64,000 nucleotides of DNA from Saprospiraceae bacterium (lineage in GTDB: Bacteria; Bacteroidota; Bacteroidia; Chitinophagales; Saprospiraceae): the NCBI GenBank assembly GCA_016710115.1, contig JADJLN010000001.1:496001-560000 (forward strand), written 5' to 3'. Position 1 is the first letter of the stretch. Each line of letters opens with the position of its first letter. A program made the translations under genes and the position numbers. The notes beneath the pieces are model-generated. The model saw nothing but the letters and a program-made list of their open reading frames with translations, ran no database searches and was not told where the DNA came from. This document shows positions 21,994 to 30,339 of this stretch, piece after piece.

Positions 21994-22254
21994 CCCCGAG
22001 TACTCGGGGGGGGATGATGAGCGGGATCCTCTCTTTTGGCGCGTCAAAAAGGGCCCGAGTACTCGGGGCGCCGGCGAAGGCGATGCCGGGCAAAAGTCCC
22101 TGCAGAACAAAATTCACGATGACACCTAAGATTGGTATACTGCACCTGCGTTAAAGGCAATACTCCACAGAATTGCTTTGGAAACATATGTAATAAAAAA
22201 TAATGAAGACCCAATTTGGCGATAGGCGCTTTCGACTACCCCGAGTTCTCGGGG
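21994..22254. repeat. Cluster of CCCCGAGTACTCGGGG palindromes
   Basis: Three perfect or near-perfect 14-16 bp palindromes at 21994-22009, 22054-22067 and 22239-22254; a fourth forms the core of the element at 21838-21874. They sit next to or within GGCCCATTTT-type boxes. Confidence 0.7.
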
Positions 22255-22319
22255 GGATGTTGTCCGGGATTGCCGATTGTGCATGAATAAAAGGAGGGGA
22301 GAGTACCCCCTGTTTTAAA

Positions 22320-22561
22320 GTACGGTTAGAGTACTGCTAAAGTACTATTAGTGTACTCTGAGAGTACCACAACAGTACTGGTAGAGTACTGGAGGTGTAC
22401 CATGACTGCACTTCTGCAGTACCCAGGAAGTACCATCAATGTAGCAGAGATGTACAACCAGTTTACATCAGATGCTTTCCTGAAGCACAGATACGGTACA
22501 GATACGATACCTGAGGAGTCCCTATAATGAAGGTGGGGAGTACAAAACAAGTAGGAAAGGT
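22320..22561. repeat. Exact 11-bp-phase GTAC array, 22 units
   Basis: The tetramer GTAC occurs at 22320, 22331, 22342, 22353, 22364, 22375, 22386, 22397, 22419, 22430, 22452, 22496 and 22540, always at multiples of 11. Most intervening slots hold one- or two-base variants (GCAC at 22408 and 22485, GTAG at 22441 and 22551, TTAC at 22463, ATAC at 22507, GTCC at 22518). The base before each core is nearly always A or T. The other six positions vary almost freely, so this is not an ordinary tandem repeat. No gene overlaps it. Function unknown. Confidence 0.85.
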
Positions 22562-22580
22562 ATGACAGTCGCCAAAGGAG

Positions 22581-22702
22581 GGCCTCCGAAAACGGTATTC
22601 GGCGTTCGGCGTTCACCGAGGTGGTCCCTTGCCTTTTACACGTTCCTTCCGTGAAATCCCGTAATCCGCGCTCATCCGTGATTCAGACAATTTTCGGCGT
22701 TA
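22581..22702 (+). repeat. Dispersed 120-bp repeat, copy 1
   Basis: Contains ggtattcggcgttc, ccttttacac and gtgaaatcccg words. An inverted, diverged copy lies at 53308-53425. Fragments of the same type (sequence around ATCCGTGATTCAGACAAT) also appear near 22731-22755, 43280 and 48405. Confidence 0.6.
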
Positions 22703-22812
22703 GGTAAGATACTCAATCCTGTTCGCCAACCTGTGATCTTGATGCTGACAATTTTCGGCGTTCGGTTGGTATTCGGCCAAATAAAATGGAGATATTTAAA
22801 TTTAATGTCCGT

Positions 22813-23075
22813 CACCAAAAGACAATTCACAAATCCCAATGAAGCACTAATGGCGAAATATCAATGACCAAAACGAAGACATGTTTCGGTCATTGGGCAT
22901 TAGTGATTGGCATTTGTTTGTGATTTGGTGCTTGATTTTTGATGCTTGGTCAGGAGGAAGCACCAAAAGACAAATGACAAATTCCAATTAAGCACCAATG
23001 GCGAAATAACAATGACCAAAACGAGACATGTTTCGGTCATTGGGTATTGGTGATTGGCATTTGTTTGTTATTTGG
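22813..23075. repeat. Two tandem copies of a long imperfect palindrome
   Basis: Copy 1 at 22813-22934 and copy 2 at 22962-23075. Each reads caccaaaagaca..caaat.ccaat.aagcac.aatggc..., has a central CAATGACCAAAACGA / TTTCGGTCATTG stem, and closes with ..attggcatttgtttg.gatttgg. Each copy could fold into one long hairpin of roughly 115 bases. A third partial copy of the right arm lies near 23100-23160. Confidence 0.7.
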
Positions 23076-23184
23076 ATTTTGTTTTTTTGATGCTTCTTTG
23101 TTTTTGATGCTTGTAATTTGTTATTTGTTTGTGATTTGGTGCTTGTATTTTGGTGCTTAAATTGAGGGAGCAGTTTGTTCTGAT

Positions 23185-24429
23185 TTACAAATGCGTCGTC
23201 TCCTGCTCCAGATAGTCGAGGTCCTTGCCGAACGTTTCCGGCAGGTAGTGCAGCGTGACGAGGGCGATGGCCACAGTGATCCCTCCGACCAGCCAGGCGG
23301 CAGAGATCAACCCCATCGATCCGGCAGCAGTTTTAAATCCGATGGTAATCGGAACAAGAGCTCCGCGGGCAAAATTGGGTACGGACGTTGTGACGGTGGC
23401 TCTGAGATTGGTGCCGAAATTTTCAGCCGCAATGGTGACAAAAACAGCCCAGTAACCGACACCGAATCCGATGGCAAATATCTTGATATAAAAAGTCGTC
23501 TGGCTGATATCACCGGATGTTAAATACCAAACCATCGTCGCTGCGGAAACCAGATGAAAAACGAGCAGCGCTTTTCGCCGGCTTCTCAGCCACTGGCTCA
23601 ACAGGCCACTGCTCAGATCACCCAGGGTGAGTCCGAGGTAACACCACATGACCGCTTTGCCTGCTGTAGCCACCGGGTCGCTCATCCCGAAATTCGAACT
23701 GAATTCCGGGGCAAGGGTGATCAGGATGCCCACGACAAACCAGGTGGGAAGCCCGACTAGAATACATTTCATGTATCTGGAGAACAGATCCCGGTTCTGG
23801 AACAGGCTCAGGAAATTACCACGCTGGACAGGACTGTGTTTGATCCGGTCAAACAGACCGGATTCAAAGACGGATACCCGTAAAACGAGCAAGGCAATAC
23901 CCAGACCGCCACCGACAAAAAAGGCGGTCCGCCAGTTCCACACCTGGCTCACAAAATAGGCCGCAACAGCTCCGAGAATACCGATCGTGGCGACGATGGT
24001 CGTACCATAGCCGCGTTTCTCTTTGGACATGATCTCACTCACCAGGGTGATGCCGGCACCGAGTTCGCCGGCCAGTCCCAGCCCGGCGATGAAGCGGAGC
24101 ACTTTGTATTGGCCGACGGTTTCGACAAAGCCGTTGGCAATATTAGCCAGAGAGTACAAAATGATGGATCCGAAGAGGACGGAGAGCCGTCCTTTTTTAT
24201 CTCCCCAAACGCCCCACAGAACGCCGCCGATCAGCATCCCCGCCATCTGCCAGTTGAGGAGGCTGAGCCCGATATTCTGCAGGTCAGTGGGATCTGTGAT
24301 GCCAATGGCTTTGAGGCTTTCCATCCTGATGATGCTGAACAGGAGCAGGTCGTAGATATCCACAAAATAGCCTAGTCCGGCAACGGCCACGGTGGCATAC
24401 AAAACGAAATTGGAGCGGGTTGAATTCAT
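23185..24429 (-). CDS. MFS transporter
   Basis: A 414-residue major facilitator superfamily permease of the inner membrane. It starts MNSTRSNFVLYATVAVAGLG. Visible features are TM1-TM2 with YFVDIYDLLLFSI, the loop 2-3 motif GVWGDKKGRLSVLFGSI (the G-x-x-x-D-x-x-G-R motif A), RFIAGLGLAGELGAGITLVSE in TM4 (metabolite/sugar-porter style) and a C-terminal LPETFGKDLDYLE tag. This pattern resembles the metabolite:H+ symporter branch (ShiA/ProP-like), but the substrate cannot be assigned. An in-frame upstream extension (to 24633) is low in hydrophobicity and judged non-native. No partner gene is adjacent. Confidence 0.88.
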   Translation of the reverse strand: MNSTRSNFVLYATVAVAGLGYFVDIYDLLLFSIIRMESLKAIGITDPTDLQNIGLSLLNWQMAGMLIGGVLWGVWGDKKGRLSVLFGSIILYSLANIANGFVETVGQYKVLRFIAGLGLAGELGAGITLVSEIMSKEKRGYGTTIVATIGILGAVAAYFVSQVWNWRTAFFVGGGLGIALLVLRVSVFESGLFDRIKHSPVQRGNFLSLFQNRDLFSRYMKCILVGLPTWFVVGILITLAPEFSSNFGMSDPVATAGKAVMWCYLGLTLGDLSSGLLSQWLRSRRKALLVFHLVSAATMVWYLTSGDISQTTFYIKIFAIGFGVGYWAVFVTIAAENFGTNLRATVTTSVPNFARGALVPITIGFKTAAGSMGLISAAWLVGGITVAIALVTLHYLPETFGKDLDYLEQETTHL

Positions 24430-25072
24430 CGCTGGTGAAGTGTGTTGGTCAAAGCCACCAAAACTACGCTTCTGAGTGGATATATTGTTCCAGGTTGCTT
24501 TGTTCGTGGTTCCGGGTTGCCGGAGGCTGATCGGACCGGTTTTACTGTCTTCGAGCTGTCTTGCAGGTGGAGGGGATTCCAATGCAGGATAAATTCGCAA
24601 TGATGATGAATCAGTCTTTGGATCCTTTACCAATGCGAACTTGCGTCTGTGTTCCCGGGCAGTGGTCGAAACAACGAAATGGCCTTTCGACTTAACTCAA
24701 TAACTCAATAACGAAATAACCGCCCTCATCCCTCATCCCTCATCCCTCATTCCTGTACACGGTAGGTAGAATGTAGAACGTAGAATGGATAACGAGGTGG
24801 AATTGGCGAACTGGAGAATCGGCGAATCGAGAACTACAGTATCAACCAGGTAATGAATCAACAAGAACCGAAATAACGCAATAACCCCATAACGAAATAA
24901 CACCCTCATCCCTCCCGCCTCTACCGGCGGGTAAACATCCCTCGGCCCTCATCCCTCGGCCCTCATCCCCTCGGCCCTCCCTCGGCCCTCCCGCCACAGC
25001 GGGCAGGCATCCCTCATCCCAATAAATGCGTTCAATCGCATTGGAATAAACCAGAGTGTGCTCCCCGTTGTT
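24430..25072. other. Gene-free low-complexity region
   Basis: Contains period-8 AACTCAAT/AACGAAAT units (24694-24722), CCCTCAT period-7 runs (24722-24755), TAGAATG-type runs (24765-24790), more AAC-NNN-AT units (24865-24903) and CCTCCCGCC..GGCGGG-type short palindromes (24908-24935, 24992-25012). No gene is seen. Confidence 0.6.
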
Positions 25073-25959
25073 ATGCCGTCTATGAACAACAAATTCATCG
25101 CACATTTCTATCGGGTCGATCATCCACACATGGTGGGTGACGGTTTTCGCGTAAAAGGGTATCTGCCCGGTCCTTATGATCTGCAACAGGAGGTGAGTCC
25201 GTTTTATCTTCTGGATTATAATTCGCCTCACTTTTTTCCGGCGACGGAAACACCGCGCGGTGTCGGTGTTCATCCGCACAAGGGATTCGAAACGGTGACC
25301 ATCGTTTTCGAAGGGGAACTGGCGCATGCCGACTCGACCGGCAGCAGCGGTACCATTGGCAAGGATGAGGTGCAATGGATGACAGCAGGGCCGGGGTACT
25401 GCACAAGGAATTTCAGACACCGGCATTCTCAAAGGCGGGTGGTGTCCAGCATATGCTCCAGTTGTGGGTCAATCTGCCGGCTGCGCACAAACTTCATCCA
25501 CCGCGATACCAGACCCTCACCCGGGAGAATATTCCCGTCGTGAAACTGGATGAAAAGGGGAGCATTGTTCGGGTCATCGGCGGAGATTATATCGGTGTCC
25601 AGGGCGCGGCGAAGACCCTGAGTCCGCTGAGCTTGCTGGATATTCAACTGGTTAATCACAGTTCGACCGCAATTCCAGTACCTTCTGGGTGGAGCAGTTT
25701 GTTGCTCCAGGTTGACGGTGGTCAGGCGATGGTCCAGGAAAAGCGGGAAAGTCAGGAAGGGGATATGACTGTGTTCGGGATGGACGATGGCCAGATCACG
25801 ATTCAGACCGGGGATCAACCTGCGCGATTTATTCTGATGATGGGTCAACCGTTACGCGAGCCTATTGTCGCTTATGGTCCGTTTCTGATGAACACGCAAC
25901 AGGAGATCGTCGAGGCCATTCAGGAGTTTCAGAGCGGGAAGTTCGGTGTGTTGCACTAG
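25073..25959 (+). CDS. Pirin family protein (frame-disrupted)
   Basis: A bicupin metal-binding protein of about 295 residues; family members bind Fe and some act as quercetinases. The N-terminal cupin shows the metal-ligand region VGVHPHKGFETVTIVFEGEL, then TIGKDEVQWMTAG. At about 25388 the frame breaks in agggccgggg; one missing G restores MTAGAGVLHKEFQ, the expected ligand H/E motif. The second half continues normally to the C-terminal cupin (..RFILMMGQPLREPIVAYGPFLMNT..EI). Candidate starts are 25073 and 25082. No partner gene suggests a specific substrate. Confidence 0.88.
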
Positions 25960-26053
25960 GATGACGGGGTATCAGTGTAGATGGGAAATTGAAAATGATT
26001 TGCTAATGGCATGATTTCTTGGTCACATCTTGAACTTTGAGTACATTCCAGTC

Positions 26054-27192
26054 ATGAGAAAGTCGAAAAGGTTCATCCTGTTTTTCATGAATGTCATTTT
26101 GGGATTACCCGGAATGGCACAAGTTGATTACTGTAATTCTCTCGATCAGTCTGGTCTGATCTTTTGTGATGATTTCGAGTCTGAAGATCCCTTGACAGAT
26201 CGTTACTTTGAAGTGAATAATAACAATGGCGAATTCGATCAGGTGAATGGTGTCGGTCGTGACGGAAGCAGGGGAGTACAGGGAACCTGGCAGGCCGATG
26301 AAGTCAACGCGGGTGGACTGCTGAAATCGTTTGGCCGTACGCCATCCAACTATATCGGTCAACATGCGGCTATGCCAGACAGTACATTCATGGAGATTTA
26401 CTGGAAGCTGGATGTGCGTCATCAGGAAGGATGGCAGGGCAATGGTCCTGCAAAATTGTGTCGGGCCATCACGCTGGCGAATGCCAATTGGGCAACCGGG
26501 GCGATGGCTCATCTCTGGTCGGGTGGACCCGGTGATCAGTACCTCGGCATGGACCCTGCCAGTGGGATCGACGAGGCGGGTAATCTGGTAACAACGAAAT
26601 ACAACGATTTCGCCAATATGCGCTGGCTGGGATGGCAGTATGGCAACACTCCTCTATTTGCAGATCAGGAATCCGGAAAATGGTTTTGTGTTGAAGGGCA
26701 TTTAAAACTGAAAACACCCGGTGCCGCAGACGGCCTATTCGAATTCTGGATCAATGACACCTTCCAGGCCGGTCAATACGATATGAACTGGCATGGGAAC
26801 TGGAATGCCGACCCGGACAATTACGGCATCAATGCCCTTTTTATCAATAATTACTGGAATGCGGGATCTCCTGTCGAACAGAAGCGGTATTTTGATAATG
26901 TCGTGATCGCCACCGAACGCATCGGTTGCCCGGAACCGGTTACCAGTATGGAATCAGATCCATCGGTGAAATGTATGTTGAAGGTCAATCAGCACGGTTT
27001 TGAATGGGAAATTCCTTCTGGACTGAATGGTCAGATTATGCTCTATTCCCTTCTGGGTCAGGCCGTCCAGTCGGTCGAAACAAAAATATCGGATTTTGCC
27101 CATTTTCGACCGATATCGCTTCGGGTTTATGGTTTTATTCGTTGCGTGTCTCCAACGGGGAGATAATCAGTGGGTCGGTGCTTGTTCCTTGA
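26054..27192 (+). CDS. Secreted LamG-like protein with T9SS type A tail (frame-disrupted)
   Basis: About 380 residues. Signal peptide MRKSKRFILFFMNVILGL then PGMAQ; the body (FCDDFESEDPLTDRYFEV..., MEIYWKLDVRHQEGW, GLFEFWINDTFQAGQYDMNW, FINNYWNAGSPVEQKRYFDNVVIA) has the look of a concanavalin-like beta-sandwich resembling secreted polysaccharide lyases or carbohydrate-binding proteins. A frame break near 27108 is needed to reach the real end STDIASGLWFYSLRVSNG then GSVLVP, the last strands of a T9SS type A sorting domain. The enzymatic role is inferred from fold resemblance only. It stands alone. Confidence 0.65.
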
Positions 27193-27395
27193 GGGAGTAT
27201 TGTGAAATATTGTCAACACTTCATTGAACTCAATCTCTCCCCCCTTCCTCCTCGACTCCTCCACATCTTGACTCCTCCACCAGCTTTGCCGGTTCGATCA
27301 TGAGGCCCCAGGGGAGCAGCATGGGGGTGGTGAACAATCAAAATGAAGTATTTTTTACCAGGGCCTTGCGCCGAAAAGAAAATGACCATACATTT

Positions 27396-27413
27396 AGGCC
27401 CAATTAGTCTTAA
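27396..27413. promoter_or_regulatory. Candidate Rrf2 operator, degenerate
   Basis: TAGGCC-N6-GTCTTA, a weaker version of the TAAGAC-N6-GTCTTA palindrome at 27595-27612 with the same 6-base spacing. Confidence 0.4.
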
Positions 27414-27594
27414 ATAAGGTGTGAAACGTCTGGTTCAGGGCAAGTTATGGTCTATGGCTTGCCCTTACCTCGACCTGAATGCCATTCCCAATCCCGAACC
27501 GATGATCAGATGCTTGCATCTGGTAGCTATCATTTGTATAGCTTTTTCATTCCAATGGAAATGAATGCAATTGGTATGCGCTCTTGTTTAAAAA

Positions 27595-27612
27595 TAAGAC
27601 AAATGAGTCTTA
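27595..27612. promoter_or_regulatory. Candidate Rrf2 operator upstream of haem peroxidase
   Basis: A perfect inverted repeat TAAGAC-aaatga-GTCTTA, 67 bases before the peroxidase ATG. A near-identical site lies 36 bases before the NO reductase gene, and the Rrf2 regulator gene sits between the two targets. Confidence 0.6.
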
Positions 27613-27679
27613 AAATTGATATTCCTTTCCCGTTACGTGTTTTCATCACAATCTTTTATATGAACTAAAACAGGACACC

Positions 27680-29593
27680 ATGAACAGGTTGACTACACAG
27701 ACATGTATTGTACTCATGTGCCTGCTTGGCAGCACATGGGCTGCCGGACAGGGTTATCGAACCATCGACGGGTTCAACAATAACCTCATCTACAAATCCT
27801 GGGGAGCAGCGGGAGAAAATCAATTAACCCTGGGTACCATCGGCTATGCAGATGGGATATCCGAGCCGGCAGGTCCCGACCGCCCGAATGCGCGAGCGAT
27901 CAGTAACCTCCTTTTCACACAGAATACAATGGCCAATGATCCCATCGGCCTCAGTGCATATTGCTGGGGATGGGGCCAGTTTATTGATCATGACATTACC
28001 CTGGTGAAGGACAATGCGGCAGAAGGATTGACCATACCGATCCCGACCGGAGATGCCTTTTTTGACCCTGCCGGAACGGGAACGAAATTCATTCCGATGG
28101 CCCGATCCGAATCAGATCCTGTTACGGGAACCAGTACTGTCAATCCACGAAAACACGTCAATGCCATCTCTGCATTTATCGATGCATCGACCGTGTACGG
28201 TTCGGATGAAGACCGTGCGACCTGGTTGCGAACATTTTCCGGTGGCCGCCTGAAAATATCCTACGGTAATCTGCTGCCCTGGAACACGACTACAGGGGAA
28301 TATGGCGCACCGATCGACCCGGCCGCACCGGAGATGGCCATGCCGTTGCCCAATGTGAAAAAATGGTTTGTCGCCGGTGACGTCCGCGCGAATGAAAATC
28401 CATTTCTGACCTCGCTGCACACGGTGTTTGTGCGCGAACACAACCGGCTTTGCGCCGAACTGGAGATCAGCCATCCGACCTGGACGGACGAACAGCTGTA
28501 TCAGCATGCTCGCCGCCTGGTTGCCGGACTGGTTCAGCAGATTGTTTACGGAGAATGGTTGCCTGCCTTGGGGATGGAAGTTCCGGTGTATTCGCTTTAT
28601 GACCCGTTCACCAATCCGGGAATCATGAATGTCTTTTCTGCAGCGGCCTATCGGTACGGGCATACCACCATCAACAGTTTGCTGGTGCGCATGAATGATG
28701 ACGGGTATTATATCGCGCAAGGTGATTTGCTTTTACGTGATGCCTTTTTCAACCCGACAGCGATCCAGGATGTGGACGGGATCGAACCCTATCTCATCGG
28801 GATGGCTACCGTGGTTCAGCAGGATTTTGACTGCAAGGTCATCGATGATCTGCGCAATTTCCTGTTTGGTAAACCGGGAGCAGGTGGTATGGATCTCGCA
28901 GCGATCAATATTGTCCGTGGACGTGAACGAGGCCTGGCAGATTACAATAGCATTCGTGCCGATTTTGGCCTTCAGCCGTTTACTGATTTTACGGAATTCA
29001 GTGCTGATCCATTGATGAATCAAACCCTGGAATTTGTATATGGATCAGTTGATCAGGTCGATCCCTGGGTCGGTATGCTGGCAGAGGATCACATGCCCGG
29101 GGCTTTGTTCGGGCATACAGCAATGACGATTATCAGAAAGCAATTCCTGGCATTGCGGGACGGTGATCGGTATTATTTCGAAAACGACATCGAGATCTCG
29201 GAAGAGGAGAAAGAGTGGATTCGCAAGGTACATCTGGCGGATATCATTAAGCGCAATGCCGGAGTGACCATCGTTCATGATGATCTGTTCACCGCAAAGC
29301 CTCTGGTTTCCAGCCATCAATGGACAGCTGATCAACAGATCGATTTTGCTCTTTACCCTAATCCTGTCAGAGATAGAGTCGTTCTCAGGATACCATCGGA
29401 TGATCACCATGAAGCGATCATCCGGATCACGAACGGGGCGGGACAGGAGGTATTGCAGCGCGTGGCTGGCATGTCTCAGGGGAATAATACACTGACGATT
29501 TCGCTGCCAACGGATTGGCCTGCAGGTATCTATCAATTGAGCGTTCAAGGGAATAACAGATCAGGGATCAAGAGTTTTGTCAAGGTTGAATAG
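27680..29593 (+). CDS. Secreted animal-type haem peroxidase, T9SS type A tail
   Basis: A 637-residue intact haem peroxidase of the peroxidase-cyclooxygenase superfamily (peroxidasin/myeloperoxidase-like). After a signal peptide (MNRLTTQTCIVLMCLLGSTW..AGQ), the distal haem motif GWGQFIDHD puts the catalytic His at residue 104. FIDASTVYGSDE matches the Ca-binding/structural motif, VFVREHNRLC supplies the catalytic Arg region, and YRYGHTTINSLL holds the proximal His at about 328. NIVRGRERGLADYN is also conserved. The last 80 residues (FALYPNPVRDRVVLRIP...) are a T9SS type A sorting domain, so the enzyme is exported to the surface or medium. Related enzymes oxidise halides or phenols with H2O2; the actual substrate is unknown. 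Two candidate Rrf2 operators lie upstream. Confidence 0.93.
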   Translation: MNRLTTQTCIVLMCLLGSTWAAGQGYRTIDGFNNNLIYKSWGAAGENQLTLGTIGYADGISEPAGPDRPNARAISNLLFTQNTMANDPIGLSAYCWGWGQFIDHDITLVKDNAAEGLTIPIPTGDAFFDPAGTGTKFIPMARSESDPVTGTSTVNPRKHVNAISAFIDASTVYGSDEDRATWLRTFSGGRLKISYGNLLPWNTTTGEYGAPIDPAAPEMAMPLPNVKKWFVAGDVRANENPFLTSLHTVFVREHNRLCAELEISHPTWTDEQLYQHARRLVAGLVQQIVYGEWLPALGMEVPVYSLYDPFTNPGIMNVFSAAAYRYGHTTINSLLVRMNDDGYYIAQGDLLLRDAFFNPTAIQDVDGIEPYLIGMATVVQQDFDCKVIDDLRNFLFGKPGAGGMDLAAINIVRGRERGLADYNSIRADFGLQPFTDFTEFSADPLMNQTLEFVYGSVDQVDPWVGMLAEDHMPGALFGHTAMTIIRKQFLALRDGDRYYFENDIEISEEEKEWIRKVHLADIIKRNAGVTIVHDDLFTAKPLVSSHQWTADQQIDFALYPNPVRDRVVLRIPSDDHHEAIIRITNGAGQEVLQRVAGMSQGNNTLTISLPTDWPAGIYQLSVQGNNRSGIKSFVKVE

Positions 29594-29790
29594 GTTGACT
29601 GGTATCCGGTCAACGGACCGGGTATCGCACAATGGAACTGGTTCGGGCGGTCATGGATGATTTGCCATGCTGTGAAGATTGTTTTCTGTCTATGACAACC
29701 CGGACCAACCTCAGTCGTTTTGGTGGGTGATCAGGATGTTTCATTGATTGACCTATCTTTACCTGGCTCCGGCTCCCAATGACATCCACT

Positions 29791-30231
29791 ATGAAAGTAC
29801 TATCCAATGCCAGCAATTACGGACTTCGGGCTTTACTCTACATCGTTTCGCGAGAGCGTGGTGGTGATGCCTACATTTCTCTGGGGGAGATTTCGGAGGA
29901 ACTGGATATTTCCTTTCATTTCCTGACCAAGACGATGCAGTTGTTGACTCAGGGAGGCATTCTGGTGTCCTACCGCGGTCCGAACGGAGGTATTGCACTC
30001 AAGCGACCGGCAGAAGAGATCATGTTGATCGAAGTGGTGAAGATCCTGGAAGGAAAAGACTTTTTTGACACCTGTATGCTGGGTCTGGAAGGCTGTGATG
30101 ATTGCAACCCCTGTCCGGTACACCATTTGTGGCGGGAGATCAAAGGGAAGGTCAAACACGATTTTGCGACGACCTCGCTGGCGATGATGGGACAACGGAT
30201 CAATGAACAGAACCTCCGGCTGATTCCCTGA
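29791..30231 (+). CDS. Rrf2 family regulator, probable NO/Fe-S sensor (NsrR-like)
   Basis: A 146-residue winged-helix repressor. MKVLSNASNYGLRALLYIVSRE is the typical Rrf2 start (I prefer this ATG to the one 12 bases upstream); the helix-turn-helix spans about residues 28-50 and GPNGGIALKRPAEEI is the wing. DTCMLGLEGCDDCNPCPVHH carries four cysteines where Rrf2 sensors bind an Fe-S cluster. It lies between a secreted peroxidase and an NO reductase, both preceded by TAAGAC-N6-GTCT palindromes, so nitrosative-stress control as in NsrR is likely. Self-regulation is not obvious because no copy of the site precedes it. Confidence 0.88.
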   Translation: MKVLSNASNYGLRALLYIVSRERGGDAYISLGEISEELDISFHFLTKTMQLLTQGGILVSYRGPNGGIALKRPAEEIMLIEVVKILEGKDFFDTCMLGLEGCDDCNPCPVHHLWREIKGKVKHDFATTSLAMMGQRINEQNLRLIP

Positions 30232-30285
30232 AGATCAATTGATAAGGAGATAGAAGCAAACGAATTGGCATTCTTTTTGAATAAA

Positions 30286-30303
30286 TAAGACAAAATAGTC
30301 TGA
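30286..30303. promoter_or_regulatory. Candidate Rrf2 operator upstream of NO reductase
   Basis: TAAGAC-aaaata-GTCTGA, matching the perfect palindrome at 27595-27612 at 11 of 12 arm positions with identical spacing. It lies between the regulator's stop codon and the NO reductase ATG (30340). Confidence 0.6.
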
Positions 30304-30339
30304 AATCCGAAATAAACAAAAACCACTAAACGTGCAACC

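Larger units (their letters stand above)
21592..22319. other. Gene-free palindrome-rich region
   Basis: No gene seen. Holds a GTTATGGA-type period-8 fragment (about 21683-21705), the box also found after copy A (21708-21742), a twin-hairpin element (21838-21874), a GGCCCATTTTAGCGACAAGC box (21936-22050) and four short perfect palindromes around CCCCGAGTACTCGGGG. Part of 21600-21715 (gatatttcgaatgatcgtcgcc..) recurs inverted at about 53085-53160. Confidence 0.6.
27193..27679. other. Intergenic region carrying two candidate operators
   Basis: No credible gene; a 73-codon open frame at 27447-27668 lacks a ribosome site and any recognisable feature. The region holds two inverted-repeat sites (27396-27413 and 27595-27612) likely to control the peroxidase gene. 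Confidence 0.5.

Noticed and set aside
22320..22561. CRISPR or coding repeat at the GTAC array
   Set aside because: Period 11 is too short for CRISPR and not a multiple of 3; the minus-strand open frame across it has no recognisable feature.
24842..25432. 196-codon minus-strand frame
   Set aside because: Overlaps the pirin gene antisense and low-complexity repeats; no support.
27447..27668. Small plus-strand open frame before the peroxidase
   Set aside because: No ribosome site, runs through the operator palindrome, and has no domain.
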